A stretch of 64,000 bases of DNA from Macrotrachela quadricornifera (GCA_022393335.1 JAJEKB010020254.1:45559-109558); one strand, 5' to 3'; positions 1 to 11,765 are shown, counted from the stretch's first letter. Translations and numbers: made by a program. The notes: generated by a model from the letters alone, not told the origin.

Positions 1-3000
1 GGATACAGTTCGTCAAACTGTATAAAACATATCAGTGAGCTGCTTAGACACACAGCAATGTGTGATTGCTCGATAAAATTGTCAAAAATACTGTCAACTT
101 AACTATCGTATGTGAAATATATTCAGATGTTAAAAATGTTTTCAACTAACATCGATACATTTAATTGTATAGTTAGATTTTACACATATATTTTTGTATC
201 TTTAGAATAGTTTTTAAAAAGTAATTTATTATTCTTACATTTTTCATTTCTTTGATAACTAAAGTTTGATACTGTATTATAGTTTTATTTACTTGTTTAA
301 ACAAAAGGGACAGATAGAAATTTCAAAGTAAATCTATTTATCTCAGATAATAAACTGAAAAACGAGTTGAATAGTCGTAAAGCATTGATAAAAACTTTAA
401 ACATTACAAAAATATAAGACGTTGAAATTTCTTTACTTCTGAAAGAATTAATTTATCTTTTTGTGCATTTCATTTTTCAGTGAGGAGCATAAAAATTAGT
501 TAAGATGTATAAATTTTATCGAATGGATATAGTCGAGAATTGTAAATCGTGTCTGGAACTATTTGATAAAAATTGAATAGACAAAAAAATCATTAAGTAT
601 TTTTTTCTTGATAGAATAGAACTCTCATCTATTTGAACGATACAATATTTTAATACCAGTATGATGATATTGTTAGATAACATATCGTTAAGCATTGTAT
701 TGTGAACGTTGGAAAGAAAACAGAACAGAGAAGGATGGAAACTTGAATGAATCCAAAAAAATATCTCTGTACAAATTAGACAGTTCTCATTGAATTCAAT
801 TAATTTGTTATTATTAAAAATATGATTTAGTTTTGATTTGAAATAAACATTCTTTTACTACATCTACAGATGTTTATAATAGAAATAATCTGTCATTATA
901 ATAATACTTTTTAAATAAAAGATATTGAAGATAATTAGAGTTCTAACGGTTAGAATTATATGAATTTAATTAAAAATACTAAATTCATATACATATCGAT
1001 TTTATCTCCGAATTTATTTGAAAGATTACTGATTTTTATTCTAACGTTTGTTTAAAATAATTGGATGATACTTTACAACGACTCTCAAATAGTTGTTAAT
1101 ACATTCAATACAATTTAATTCATCAATACATCATACTGCTGTTAATGTGTTAGAAATTTCCTGTTTTGACAGTTAAATAGTCCTTAGTTCATTATCTATT
1201 CCTTACAAAAATTAACTTCTTAAACTCATGTGCTGAATTTAAGAAGTTTTTTCGTCAAAATCATTCGTTTGTTTATGTTAAAAAATAGTGCACATTTCTA
1301 CTCATTCCTTGCCTCATCTCATCTCATCTCTGTTCTTACGTGAATTCTTCGTTAATATACACCATTCGACAATAGAAAAAAAGAGCGTTCTATACAGTGA
1401 TGTACTTATTATCGAAAAAATATTTTGAAAAAGACCTGAATTTCAACAAATATTCATGTGTTGATGCAGATCTTCAATAATTCTTGTTTTTGTCAACTAT
1501 AATAAGATCAAAATTGACTTTCAAACATATCATTGGAATGAATGTTAAAACTGTACAAAATAGACTATTTGAATGATTTTTAAAAAGAATGCTTGACATT
1601 GGAGACAATCTAACCACTTTGATTGACTACACTGATACTTACAGATGAGTTGCATCTTGATGAATATGCTAATCTTCATCTACATAAGGAGAACGAAATG
1701 GAACCGATATTAAAGGAGAGAAGTTCGATAACATATTTTTAGAAAATTTTGGCATCTTATTCAGTTTTTTGAGTTCTTTTGAACTATGTAATCTCTATCA
1801 ACTCGTCACCAAATCAGAAAGATGATCAAAAAACTCATCAATTTTTCTCCACTCTGGAAACATTATAAAATGAAAGTACCTTAGTAATGCTTGCTTCAAG
1901 ACAAAAGGCGAATGGAAATTTTTGGAATAACTTTTGATAGGAACAAGATATAGAGAGTTACACTTTTCATCGTTGAAACGAGCAGCCTTATCTTGTTTCT
2001 ATCGAAAGTTATTTCAAAAACTATCACTCACCTTTTATTTTGATATTGATTTGTTAAGATCTCATCTCTTTATAGTAAAATTTTTTAAAAGGATGTCATG
2101 GTTCCTATCAGGAACATCAGGAACATTCATTTTCGAACTTTGACTTGAGGCTTCACATAAACATAGATCGTAGTGATAGTAGTTTATTGTAAAAATTCTA
2201 GTTTTTTTTCTTGTCCATGTCGTAAAATAAGAATATCAAATATGAACATATAAACATAATCAACAAATTCATATTTTATGAATAATATTATTTCTTTATT
2301 CAAATGAAAAGGACGCTCAGGTAATTATTTAAGATTCATTTAGTTGTCTAGTATTGTTGGCGTTATTTACTAGAAAATATTCCATTTATAACAAAAACTT
2401 TCGAATTCGTAAATGAATTTTTTTCGTATATGATATTGAGAATCGTAAAAATTAGTTTTTGTGTTCATTATGCTACATTAGTTATGTTTTGAGTTCTATC
2501 TATTTGAATGATTTTGTTTACTCTTCAAGTATATTTCAAACAAAAAATAAAGAACTAATATGAAAAATAATCTGATGATATGCACGAGCGAGTGGTTGGA
2601 AGGAGCGGATTGCAGAGACACCGACTATCAAATGCGAGCTATCTTTAGTGCTTCACTTTAGTAAATCTGAAATGTCAGCTTGTTTAAATAATAGCAGCTT
2701 ATGAAAATACCTTCTCTATTTTTATACATGAGTCCCCCCCCCCTTCAATAATTGGAAATCATTCATTATTATCTACCAAAATCGATCTTAATTTTTAAAT
2801 CTATAAAGAGTCTGTGTGACATAGTTTTGAAAAAATACACTAGAACCAGACTCTGAATATTTGTCTCAAGGGCGGGCGAAAAAATTTCCTAGTGCTCCAT
2901 ATAGAAAATATTTAGAATCACATCGTATCTTTAGAATTTTCTAAATAATTTTTATTTGCAAAAGTTCAAATAAAAGTTTATATTTAGGTAAGAAATTAAA

Positions 3001-3446
3001 ATATTGAATGTTGGAGTGGCATAGTGTAATATGATACATTCGGCTTGGGTGAGCTGATTGGTAGGTAAACTGAAGGTGTAGACGATCGATACTCTACGTG
3101 TTCAGTTTTCTAATATTTCATTTAGAAAATCTTGCGAAGATCCAGCCAAGAACTTAATGCCATCTTGTAGAAAACCTAGTTCAATTTTACAAAAGTCATG
3201 CCATGATACTAGACAAAACCTTCGCAGAATTCCAATCACATTCTAAAAGATGAAAGCAAAAATCCATTATTTATTCGATTTCGAGTTTTGAAATTTTCAC
3301 ATGATTCTAGAATTTCCTGCCTATACACTTCTCTCAGAATTTAGTCGTTTCATCAGGAAAAAATAGCGAATTCTTGCAGGATCCTGGTCAAAGCTTTCAA
3401 GAACTTTGCGCTGAAACATCAAAGATTTTCCTTAGGACTATTATTT
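1..3446. other. Gene-poor AT-rich stretch
   Basis: I see no supported coding exon here. The open frames are short, with no domain and no convincing splice context. A run of nine C residues lies near 2735 and a weak tRNA-like block near 3012-3107 (listed separately). The right edge is set where sequence shared with the inverted NHL unit at 49.7-51.6 kb begins, about 3447. Confidence 0.6.
3012..3107 (+). repeat. Possible tRNA-derived (SINE-like) relic
   Basis: A box-A-like string (TGGCATAGTG) is followed about 65 nt later by a box-B-like GATCGATACTC, as in a Pol III promoter. I could not fold a credible cloverleaf, so this is at best a tRNA-derived SINE head and could be chance. Confidence 0.2.
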
Positions 3447-5251
3447 GAAACAGACAAAATGAATATTATTATTAATGAGAACAAAAGTAAGAGAGACAAT
3501 ATTTTTGAGTGAGCTCACCTATTCATTCAATTGAACACTGTTGGAAATTGTATAAAATAGAACTTAAAGAAATACGCTATCTTGTAGGTGAGATATAAAT
3601 GTTTTTTTTATCTCGATTTTCATAAAACAATGGATATGAAAAGAAAAAAAAAGACCACTAGAGAACAAGAAATCTCTGTATTTTTTCTATCACTATTTTA
3701 ATACATGATTTTGAAGAATGTTCTATATATGTCTTTCAAGGATTTTAAACTAATTCTAGCAAGAAATAGTTTCTCTCCAATTTATATTTTCTTTTTATTT
3801 GAGAAATCGTTGATATACACATCAATAAAACATATTGTAATGGAGCTTTTCTTTACGACAACAGAGAATGTTCTCTATTCTTCTTTTCTCACAATTCAAA
3901 GAAAATGAAAACTTCCTTTTGATGATCATCTTTTATCTTTCTTTTAGTACCACTTCGTGCCAGTTTGATAGATATTCCTCCAAATGCCACATGGAACAAG
4001 AATGGTCAAAGAATAGGAGGACAAAATCCAACACTCTCTGACCCTCAAGGTTTATATGTAGATGATGAACAAACAATTTATGTTGTTGATTCTGAAAAGC
4101 ACCGTATTGTGGCATGGAAATCGGGTCAAACAAATGGACAATTAGTGGCAGGTAGACATGGACAAGGAAATGGTACTCATCAACTGGACAGACCAACAGA
4201 TGTGATTGTGGATAAAGAGAGAGATAGTCTTATTATTTGTGACCAGGGGAATAGGAGAGTAGTTAGATGGCCTCGTCAAAATGGAATATGTGGAGAAATA
4301 ATTATTTCGAATATCTCTTGTGCGGGTTTGACAATGGATGACAATGGATTTCTCTATGTCTCTGATAAAGACAAACATGAAGTAAGAAAATATAGAATGG
4401 GTGAATCCCAAGGAATAGTAGTAGCAGGTGGAAATGGAAATGGAAATCGTCTTGATCAGCTTCATTTTCCCACTTACATATTCGTCGATCGAGAACATTC
4501 AGTATTTGTGTCTGATCATTTTAATCATCGTGTGATGAAATGGATAGAAGGTACAAAAGAAGGTATCGTTGTTGCTGGTGGACAAGGAGAAGGAAATAGT
4601 CTGACACAATTGTATTATCCTTATGGAGTTGTAGTTGATCAATTGGATACTGTTTATGTAGCTGATAGTTGTAATGATCGAATTGTACGTTGGCTTAAAG
4701 GTGCACAAGAAGGAAGTGTTATTGTTGGTGGAAATGGTGAAGGAGCACAAGCAAATCAACTCAATTGCCCTATAGGATTGTCATTTGATCGACAAGGTAA
4801 TCTTTACGTTGTTGATCATAATAACAATCGAGTACAACGATTTAACATTGAGATACCATGAAATTAATGAGATGAACTGATAAATTTTATTTATTTTCAG
4901 CTATTGATTATACCATTTTGATTGCTGTGTAATTTTAATTGAAAAGAAATAAATGAATTGATATACATTTATATTCACGTGCGCGCCACCAAAGAGACCC
5001 TGGTTGTTGTAGGCACAAAGGCCAATAGCGGTAAGACCATGTACGTACATAAAAGGTCTTTCTGTTGTCTTTGTTCAACAAGAGCAGTATCTCTCTGGAT
5101 TGAATTAATGTAGAAAACACACATTAATTCAATGCTAAAGGAAAAGTAGTTAGAAGAAATGGACAGTACTCACCCTCACACCTTTGGGGAAAAATTTGGG
5201 GTGGAAATAAGTATACTACTCTTTCTGTTCCAATGTAACAGTAGTATGTTT
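3447..5251 (+). repeat. Copy 1 of an inverted segmental duplication (NHL unit)
   Basis: This block matches the reverse complement of about 49745-51637. The match covers not only the NHL exon but also about 500 bp upstream and about 390 bp downstream, for example the string TGAAACAGACAAAATGAAT at the upstream edge and CTTTCTGTTCCAATGTAACA near the downstream edge. Compared with copy 2 there is a deletion of roughly 45 bp near 3884. The right edge coincides with the first base of a hAT-like terminus at 5252, so the match was probably interrupted by that insertion. Confidence 0.8.
3948..4861 (+). CDS. NHL-repeat protein, 3' terminal exon (copy 1)
   Basis: This is a beta-propeller-type protein of NHL repeats, a family that serves as a binding scaffold; the partner is unknown. 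The exon encodes about 304 residues. About six repeats of the pattern G-(L/V)-x-(V/F)-D-x-x-x-x-(L/V)-Y-V-x-D-x-x-N-x-R-(V/I) are visible, for example GNLYVVDHNNNRVQRF at the C-terminus, separated by Gly-rich VAGGxGxGN linkers. There is no ATG at the open start. A pyrimidine tract and TTTTAG at 3942-3947 form a splice acceptor, so the reading frame begins PLRASLIDIPP after an upstream exon that I could not identify. The stop is TGA at 4859. A close inverted paralogue lies at 50150-51063. NHL genes of this form are strongly expanded in bdelloids (family knowledge). Confidence 0.85.
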
Positions 5252-6300
5252 CAGAGCTCGGCATGAGCCACAAAAATGTGACCCGATCCGAGGTTAAAAT
5301 TTTTTTTCGGTATCCGATCTGATCAGAGTAGTCAAATGTTGTTTTAGGATTTATCTCAATTTGAAACTACACAAACATGTTTTTGACAATTAATTCGCAG
5401 CTAATGAGCTTTCAAAGAAAACAATTATTTTCTAATTTTAACAATCTATTCTTGTTATTTTCTTCTATTTCATTTTCTTTGTTGAACGCAACAAAAGAAT
5501 ATCATCTACTAGGTCTGGTGAGATGACCGATCGGCGTTCGGAAATGATTTGTTCTGCAACGCTGAATGAGCGTTTAACACTTGCTGATGTTCCCGGCACA
5601 GTGAAAATTTGTGATGCAACTTCTGCTAAATTTGGTAAAGAATCAGACATTGTTTTCTAGAAACCCAAGTATATCATTGGTATTTGTTTCACGATGATCC
5701 ATTTTGAGATATTGTGATAATTCGTCTTGTTGTTTAGAAACTCTTGGGTTATTCACATATTTCCGTAGATAATGACAGTTGTCATCATCATCACTACTAC
5801 TACTGGTCGCTTGTGCTGAAGAAGCAACGGATTGACTTGCTGCTTGTAATCGTTTCTTCAAATATCTTTGTGCTTGAGTTTGTTCCGATTTCGTTGCCCC
5901 ACGTAAAGTACGATAATTTGGATTGAGCATTGCAACTGCAAAATATATATCTTGTAATTCTATTTTACGTTCAAGAATGGTGAGACATTTGTCTTTTAAG
6001 AAACATAGTATTGATGAATCGATGGCTGATGTTTTAAGTTCATTTTTCAAATACCATACACATGGTACTATTAATGGTAATGTAGGACGATCTTTTGCTT
6101 GAAGATCGGCGATAACTCGTCGAAATGGTTCAAGAAACCAGATAATATCCTATGAAATAAAAAATAAGAAAAGACTCCTTCATAATGAAGTAAGTTAATA
6201 TTCGAGTAGAGTTATTGGAACAACTAACATCTGTGTAACTCGGGAGTTGTTTTGAATGACTCGATTAAAACGTAAAGTGCAATTCATCGAAACATAGTTT
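5252..6300 (-). mobile_element. Degraded hAT-family DNA transposon, 3' part
   Basis: The element is read on the minus strand. It contains the hAT transposase C-terminal exon (separate entry) and a candidate terminal sequence starting CAGAGCTCGGCATGAGCC at 5252; hAT termini typically begin CAG(A/G)G. This terminus lies exactly where homology between the two NHL units stops. A weak further upstream exon may lie at about 6190-6300 (minus), where a frame containing NCTLRFNRVIQNNSRVTQM resembles the hAT core around the usual TRWNS region. I did not find the other terminus, and the remainder seems replaced by unrelated repeats. Confidence 0.55.
5465..6149 (-). pseudogene. hAT transposase C-terminal exon with a frameshift
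   Basis: The exon starts after an acceptor (TTTCATAG, minus strand) at 6150 with a frame reading DIIWFLEPFRRVI. It continues through a segment with a Ser/Asp-rich insert and then the hAT dimerisation region: LAEVASQIFTVPGTSASVKR, then FSVAEQIISERRSVISPDLV. The family pattern is LAxxxLxIPxTSAxxERxFSxxxxxxxxRRxxLxPxxxxxLxxLR. A frame change occurs near 5645-5650, where one frame ends at LENNV-stop and the next continues SDSLPNL. The RNase H catalytic part that should lie 5' is missing or unrecognisable. This is a fragment of a dead or non-autonomous copy. Confidence 0.8.
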
Positions 6301-6389
6301 TTACTTTAAGAATTTTTTGATTGATAGCCGTGAGCATATCAAACTTGTTCGCTTCCGATAGGATAACAAGTAGTGTGGATCGAGACGAT

Positions 6390-6760
6390 CCACTAGGTCC
6401 CTTGATTGTAGCTTCGGACTAATACCCTAGCGACACATATATTCCTTTCACAAATTAAGATTACGACTAAAGCTAACGGGATAGCTCTCGATAATAAAGA
6501 ATACTACCGATACATAATAGTTGAGAACCTATGGGGACCCTCAATATATAATAGTTCAGGACCCAAGGGTAGCCCAGATATATAGTGCTTCACGACCTGC
6601 CCGTACTAGGCTACGTGAACATGTGTGAGTCCTAGCAGTGATGTGTTCTGATTAGTGGAAAAAATTGACCAATCCCCGAGGTGCGAACAAACACAAACAC
6701 ACCGACAATTTCGGGTTTTAGACCCTGATCTACAGTCAAGGGAATTATTTGACATAATAG
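6390..6760. repeat. Dispersed repeat, second copy near 41.23-41.34 kb
   Basis: The strings CTAGGTCCCTTGA (about 6399), ACTAATACCCT (about 6418) and CTACAGTCAAGGGAAT (about 6730) recur with the same order and nearly the same wording at 41230-41335. The copy here is longer and contains a small tandem array (6510-6614). The element class is not recognised. Confidence 0.55.
6510..6614 (+). repeat. Three degenerate 34-38-bp tandem units
   Basis: Units begin near 6510, 6544 and 6577. Each follows the plan ATAxATA(A)TAGT-T-xxGxxCC-xxxGGG/CCC-xxCC. They are imperfect and have no coding capacity. Confidence 0.5.
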
Positions 6761-6859
6761 TCTGAGAACAATATTTTCAAGTTTTCATGCACAAACTCCT
6801 ACCGAGTGATGATCTTTGACATAGATATAATAAATAAGATTTATTCCATGAAGAAGTAA

Positions 6860-7072
6860 ATTAAAAGAATGATTATCATTTATATATGAATCACAGATAG
6901 CAAATATTTCTATAAAAGGATAATAGGTGAAGATTGGACGTTAGCTATCTCTCTTTCAAATGATTAAGAAGACTGAAATATAAAATAATTACAATCGAAA
7001 TTATGTTCAGTAATAATCATACAAAATTTTATTTCAGAAAAGGACGAGCGAATCTGTAGGATGAGCGCTGTT
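6860..7072 (+). repeat. Partial copy of the inner end of the 46-61 kb inverted-repeat family
   Basis: The block resembles 48985-49198 and the reverse complement of 58085-58300: a CATTTATATxTGAATC block, then ATTTCTATAAAA, then GCGAATC(T/C)GTAGGATGAGCGCT at the end. It defines the terminal end of a repeat family present at least three times in this window. Confidence 0.6.
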
Positions 7073-7076
7073 TGTA

Positions 7077-7872
7077 TTTAACTTTATCAAATTATTATTT
7101 TTTTAAATGATAGGTAGATACATCGAGTTTTTTTATCCGAACAAGTTTCATAAATACTATTCTAAGATATCATGTTTCACCAATATAGAAAATATCGACT
7201 TATTTCTATTTGCAAAAAAATAAGTTATATGAGGTTGATTGTCAGGCACTTTGTATTTGAATTTTCATTCATTTAATACATTGTATTAAAAAAAACAAAA
7301 TATGCTAAAAGATGGAGCATGAAAAGCTCTACAAATTATATAAGATTGGTTACTTAATAATTGCGTTTTTGCTTTCAAACTAGACAAAACTTTGAGCATT
7401 CAGATTTCGATCGTGCAAAAACGATGTTCTTTTTAATGCACAATGAATTAGTTTTTTTCTTATTTCACCTTTTCATCGACCGATGTACCTTAATACAGAA
7501 AAAAGCAAAGTATACCAATCTGCGACTGATTTTTGTCATTACGAAGACATCATTTTTCTTTCTAAAATAACAAAATTTCTTTTTTCATATATAAAACAAA
7601 ATGTTTTTTGTAAATTGTAGAGTTTTTCATGTTCCATCTTTTAGTATATTTTGTTTTTTTTAATACAATGTATCAAACGAATGAAAATTCTAATACAAAG
7701 TGCCGACATTTAACCTAATATAACTTATTTGTTTGCAAATAGAAATAAGTCGATATTTTCTATATTGTTGAAACATGATATCTTAGAATAGTATTTATGA
7801 AACTTGTTCGGATAAAAAAAACTCGATGTATCTACCTATCATTTAAAAAAATAATAATTTGATAAAGTTAAA
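7077..7872. mobile_element. 796-bp foldback/MITE-type element with about 266-bp inverted arms
   Basis: The left arm 7077-7342 and right arm 7607-7872 are inverted copies of each other with few differences. The termini are TTTAACTTTATCAAATTATT and its complement. The element is flanked by TA on both sides (7075-7076 and 7873-7874), consistent with a TA target duplication as made by Tc1/mariner-type transposases. The unique centre of about 264 bp encodes no recognisable protein. Non-autonomous status is inferred. Confidence 0.8.
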
Positions 7873-8479
7873 TATAATAGTGGAAATATCATCAAAAACT
7901 TTTAGGAAGGAACTTTCAGATACACTGTAGATACTAAATGCAATAATAATAATTTCAGCTGGATCATATCAACCACATGAATTATCTTGTGAAGTTTTTT
8001 GTTGGCAATTACATTATCGAACAGATGATTGATATGTTTTCTGACTAATCCAACGACCTTTTATACATCATCCAATGTATATATAGAAGAGTAAATAAGG
8101 AAAGTATTATGTATATCCTTCGTACTTCCATCTAGATAAGTATAACGAAGAAGATGAATTGTTACAAACGAGAAAGAAAAAAAAAAGATTGATCTAGATA
8201 TATACGAATAGATAGATTCTGCAGAAAGGGAAAGATAATATACTTAGCTTTATATCTCTACATGAGAGGATAAATAGAAAACAGTAAAAACAAGAATTTA
8301 TTTGTCGATTTTTTTTCTTTATGTTAGAAAACATCAAAGCCTTCAAAACTTACTGTAATCTTTAATTATTTTTCATATAGATACATGTATGAAATAACTT
8401 CTCATGTTTAACAAGGCGAGATAATAACAACAATACAAATAAATCAATAAAACAGTTCCTGATTCATCTTTTCGTAGTG
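7873..8479. other. Intergenic; nothing recognised
   Basis: AT-rich sequence upstream of the superoxide dismutase gene. No exon, repeat or clear promoter element was identified. Confidence 0.5.
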
Positions 8480-9772
8480 ATGATGAAATTTATTTCATTA
8501 TATTACTTCACATTAAGCACGCTTATCATCTGTATTGATGGTAAGTTCATGAAGAATTGACTCATTCCGATTAGAATTACTCAATAAAAATATGCACACA
8601 CTTCTTTTCTCATCGATACAAATTCGATTCGACTTTAATGTAATCTTCATGTATTATTTTTCAGTTGCAACATCTTTCCCGTTCGAAATGAGAACATGGA
8701 TTGCTAGAGCTGATTTACATGTGGATTCGAGTCCATTGCCAATCGGTACATTGACCTTTACACAATCAGATTTTCTCGGTTCAACTGTTCGCATAATGGG
8801 TACATTGTTTAATTTAATACCAAACACAAGATATCATGGATTTCATGTGCACATGTTTGCATTACCTGATGGCGAATGGAATTGTTCAAAAGCGGGTGAT
8901 CATTGGAATCCTTATGGTACTAGTTTTTTTTCTCTTATCTAACAATATTTTCTAACATTTGACTAGGTAAAATACATGGTGACAGATATGATCCTATTGA
9001 ACGACGACATGTTGGAGATCTTGGAAACATTTGGTGAGTATTTTATTGTATAATATATAGCGATTACTTTTTCTAAATGGTCCTTTTAAAGGTCTAATCA
9101 ATTTGGTGTTGTGATAATTGATTTCGAAGACTCAATTATTCAATTGCATCCTTTATCAACTAGTTCCATTCTAGACAAATCAATTGTTGTTCACAAAGAC
9201 ATAGACGATCTCGGTCGTGGCATATATAGTGATAGTAGAACAACAGGGTACAGACAGACAACACATTGATGATTGATATAAGTACTCATTTTGATTATTT
9301 TTAGTCATGCAGGTGCTCGAATTGCCTGTGGAAATATTCGAATAATAGATAGAGGTTTGTTCTGATCGTTTTTCTTCAACATGTCATTCTTAAGGTATAT
9401 AGTATAACTACCTGTACTTTGCTTTATTAATTCATAGATAGGGAGATTATAAATAAACACAATCCTATAAAATTGAAATCTGTTTTTGCAGTAATGATAA
9501 CATTTGTAGGATTAAATCAACGAAATTTTTTACCGGCTCTTTCTGATCAAAGTAATCAACTACAACAAGCAACATGGCGACCATTCCTCCTTCCACGTTC
9601 TTGCGACTGTATGAGCACAACCGGTCAATGTGTGTCTTATGGTAGTTATCAATGCTCTTTTAGTCATTGGACAACCATCGTACAATGCATTGGGAAAAAT
9701 AAATGGATCTCGATTGGAAATTGTCCGTCCTCTTGCAGATTATTGGCAAATGGCGAACCCTACTGTATTTGA
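8480..9772 (+). CDS. Secreted Cu/Zn superoxide dismutase with Cys-rich C-terminal extension
   Basis: The product converts superoxide to hydrogen peroxide and oxygen. Predicted exons are 8480-8540, 8665-8916, 8967-9033, 9092-9247, 9305-9354 and 9492-9772. They join in frame (867 nt, 288 residues). Residues 1 to about 20 form a signal peptide, so the enzyme is probably extracellular. The metal and active-site residues are all visible: the copper pair in GFHVHMF, the bridging and zinc His in GDHWNPYG and KIHGD, HVGDLGN (His and Asp of the zinc site), VVHKDIDDLGRG (fourth copper His), and GHAGARIACG (active-site Arg and disulfide Cys, paired with the Cys of NCSKAG). After the domain should end, exon 6 adds about 90 residues with about 9 cysteines, starting at the RSCDCMSTTGQC block. 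That tail is not part of normal SODs and I do not recognise it. The start ATG precedes the hydrophobic leader. The exon 5 donor is GTTTGT. An AATAAA lies at 9966. Confidence 0.93.
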
Positions 9773-10942
9773 CTTAAACATACTTTCTTCTCGCACAATG
9801 CTTTTCTCTATCTTTTGGTAGCAATTTTTCATCTATACGAAAAATATACGACCTTTCAATAGATTGTCCTAGAAATAGTTTCATTAATTGTCTGCTTGAT
9901 TTCTCGTATGTCTGCATTTCATTGATTGATCGAATAATGATCTCGGTACAATACGAGTTCTTTCGAATAAAATTCGATCAAAGGTAATGGACGTAGAAGA
10001 ATCGATTGGTACCGTTACTTTTCCAAGATTTTTTTGAACTAATTGTTTTTAGTAGAAAAAAAGGGTGGTTTTTTGTAAAGACATATTTTTGCAATAAAGT
10101 TTTATCAAAGCCTTTCGAGATCTAGGCATCTCTCAGTATAATTTTTACATATATCCGACTTTTTTCTGTTCAAGCTACTGAACTGAAATGCCTCATTGAG
10201 CTTAATAGAAACCGACAACAGTAGTGTATTTCCTTTGAATTTGAAATTCTCTAAATGAATGGTATAGTGATAGTTCTGAAACGTCATTTCTACGAGAAAG
10301 TGCTAAATGAGTTCTTAGACGAGTGTTACATGTAATATTTCTTACTCATCGTAAAATACGATTCTAAATAAGAATTGAAGTAAATGGCCAAAAAATTTGA
10401 TTCTTAACCTGGCATACAGATCACTACAGACGTTTCAAAATGTCTGTTATTCAGAAAAAAGGAGTTCTATAGAACATGTTTGTAGATTTTATTATAGGGG
10501 ATGCTTTGAAAAATTGCCTATATATAAGAATATAGAGGCTCTGTTCATACAGCCGTTTTAACGGATGAAAAAAAGGAATGTTCTCTCTTTTAGTGAAGAT
10601 GATTAATGAAAGGAAAAAAACAGTATTAGGGAAATTTGTCAGTGTAGTCCTCAAAAAAAAACTTAAACAGCGAAACGTCTCTCTTTAAATAATGAAATGC
10701 TGTTGAATTTGTGAGGAAAACGTTACCGAAGTAGAAAGCAGAAATACGTTTTTCTTATATTAATCTTTATTCTATTAGAGAAGTTTTGCAAGAAATCTGT
10801 CAATAAATTTGAAAAATATTCAATAAACTTTTCTTTCTTTACTGTATCCAAAATATTTAAAAGAAACAAAATGATGACAAAAAATATTTATGTCACCGAC
10901 TTAGCATAAGTTTCTCGTATTCCATTTTTGTCATTTATATTC
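9773..10942. other. Intergenic, with one copy of a dispersed AATCGATTGGTACC repeat module
   Basis: About 9967-10065 carries the module described in the 44-47 kb array: AATTCGATCAAAGGTAATGG, then GTAGAAGAATCGATTGGTAC. The rest is AT-rich with no supported exon. Confidence 0.5.
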
Positions 10943-11224
10943 TTATTTTTTCTTCCATCCAGGTTCTCCTTGTTTTTGTAATTCTGTTTTCTTTTGTCCG
11001 TATTGATAATGACTTCCATCCTTCAATATATCTCCATCTTTATTGGCCGGATGATAATGAGGATATTCTCCTGATTTATGTGCAGTATGATGAACTGGTG
11101 TACGACCTCCACTATGACTTCTTGCACGATCTCTTGCTTCAGCTCGACTTGGAGAATGATGAAAATGTAGACGAGGATCTCCACTACCACCAATCTGTCG
11201 ATGAACATCATCCTGACGACTTGA
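10943..11224 (-). CDS. Orphan His-rich terminal exon, possibly of horizontally acquired toxin-like origin
   Basis: On the minus strand a strong acceptor (TTTCTGCTTGCTAG, ending at 11225) precedes an open frame of about 94 residues to a stop at 10943. It is very polar and basic. It contains SSRQDDVHRQIGGSGDPRL, HFHHSPSRAEARDRARSHSG, PVHHTAHKSGEYPHYHP and a KDGSHYQYG end. The dense H/R/G pattern and HxH/HxHP motifs look like a folded small domain. They recall C-terminal domains of bacterial secreted polymorphic toxins, but this is pattern impression only and no family is assigned. I found no upstream exon or start in the next 500 bp, so it is either the last exon of a gene with a long intron or a stranded fragment. 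It is flanked by the SOD gene and a repeat-rich spacer. Confidence 0.5.
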   Translation of the reverse strand, partial: SSRQDDVHRQIGGSGDPRLHFHHSPSRAEARDRARSHSGGRTPVHHTAHKSGEYPHYHPANKDGDILKDGSHYQYGQKKTELQKQGEPGWKKK

Positions 11225-11548
11225 TCCTAGCAAGCAGAAATAAAAATATGCTAAGTGTTTCAATACAACGAGCTGAATTTTATTTAATTGAATGGCATAA
11301 TGATTAAAATTAATTTAGGAGGAAAATTCCTGACTAATATGATCTTTGAAATCAATCACTCGATTACTTATTGTTAAGCCGAATTTTAGCCAAAAACGGT
11401 TCCACGCTTGAAATCTTTTTTAGCTAGTCCTTGAGCTTAAAAATGCATTTATTTTGTGAAACAGGATCTGAAAGAGTGTTGAAATGTTTAGGGGTAGGAA
11501 TTCGCACCCCCCACCTCCCCCACAGACCGTGACCGACACACAAAAGAA

Positions 11549-11583
11549 CTATCAAAGTATTTATTTACTAAATACTTTGATAG
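11549..11583. repeat. Perfect 15-bp inverted repeat with 5-nt loop
   Basis: CTATCAAAGTATTTA, then TTTAC, then the exact reverse complement. This is a perfect hairpin, but there is no downstream T run or gene context to assign a function. Confidence 0.75.
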
Positions 11584-11765
11584 AAAGGTACAAATTCGAT
11601 TGAATTCTATTTATCGTATCATCTCAGAAAAAAATCTTTGCACATTTAAAACATAACATAAAAGATCTCTCTCTATATGTATATATTAAATTTATTATAG
11701 AAAAGGCAAGGTTTTCAAGTACTCTGCAGTAAACTTGTTATTAGAGTAAAAACATAGTAAGAGCG

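Noticed and set aside
3705..3908. Frame upstream of the first NHL exon as its 5' exon
   Set aside because: The inverted copy has a roughly 45-bp insertion and changes that break this frame, so it is probably noncoding.
4935..5120. Antisense gene shared by the two NHL units (also 49883-50077)
   Set aside because: Both open frames end in the same residues, but upstream the two copies are in different frames, so shared DNA rather than coding constraint explains them.
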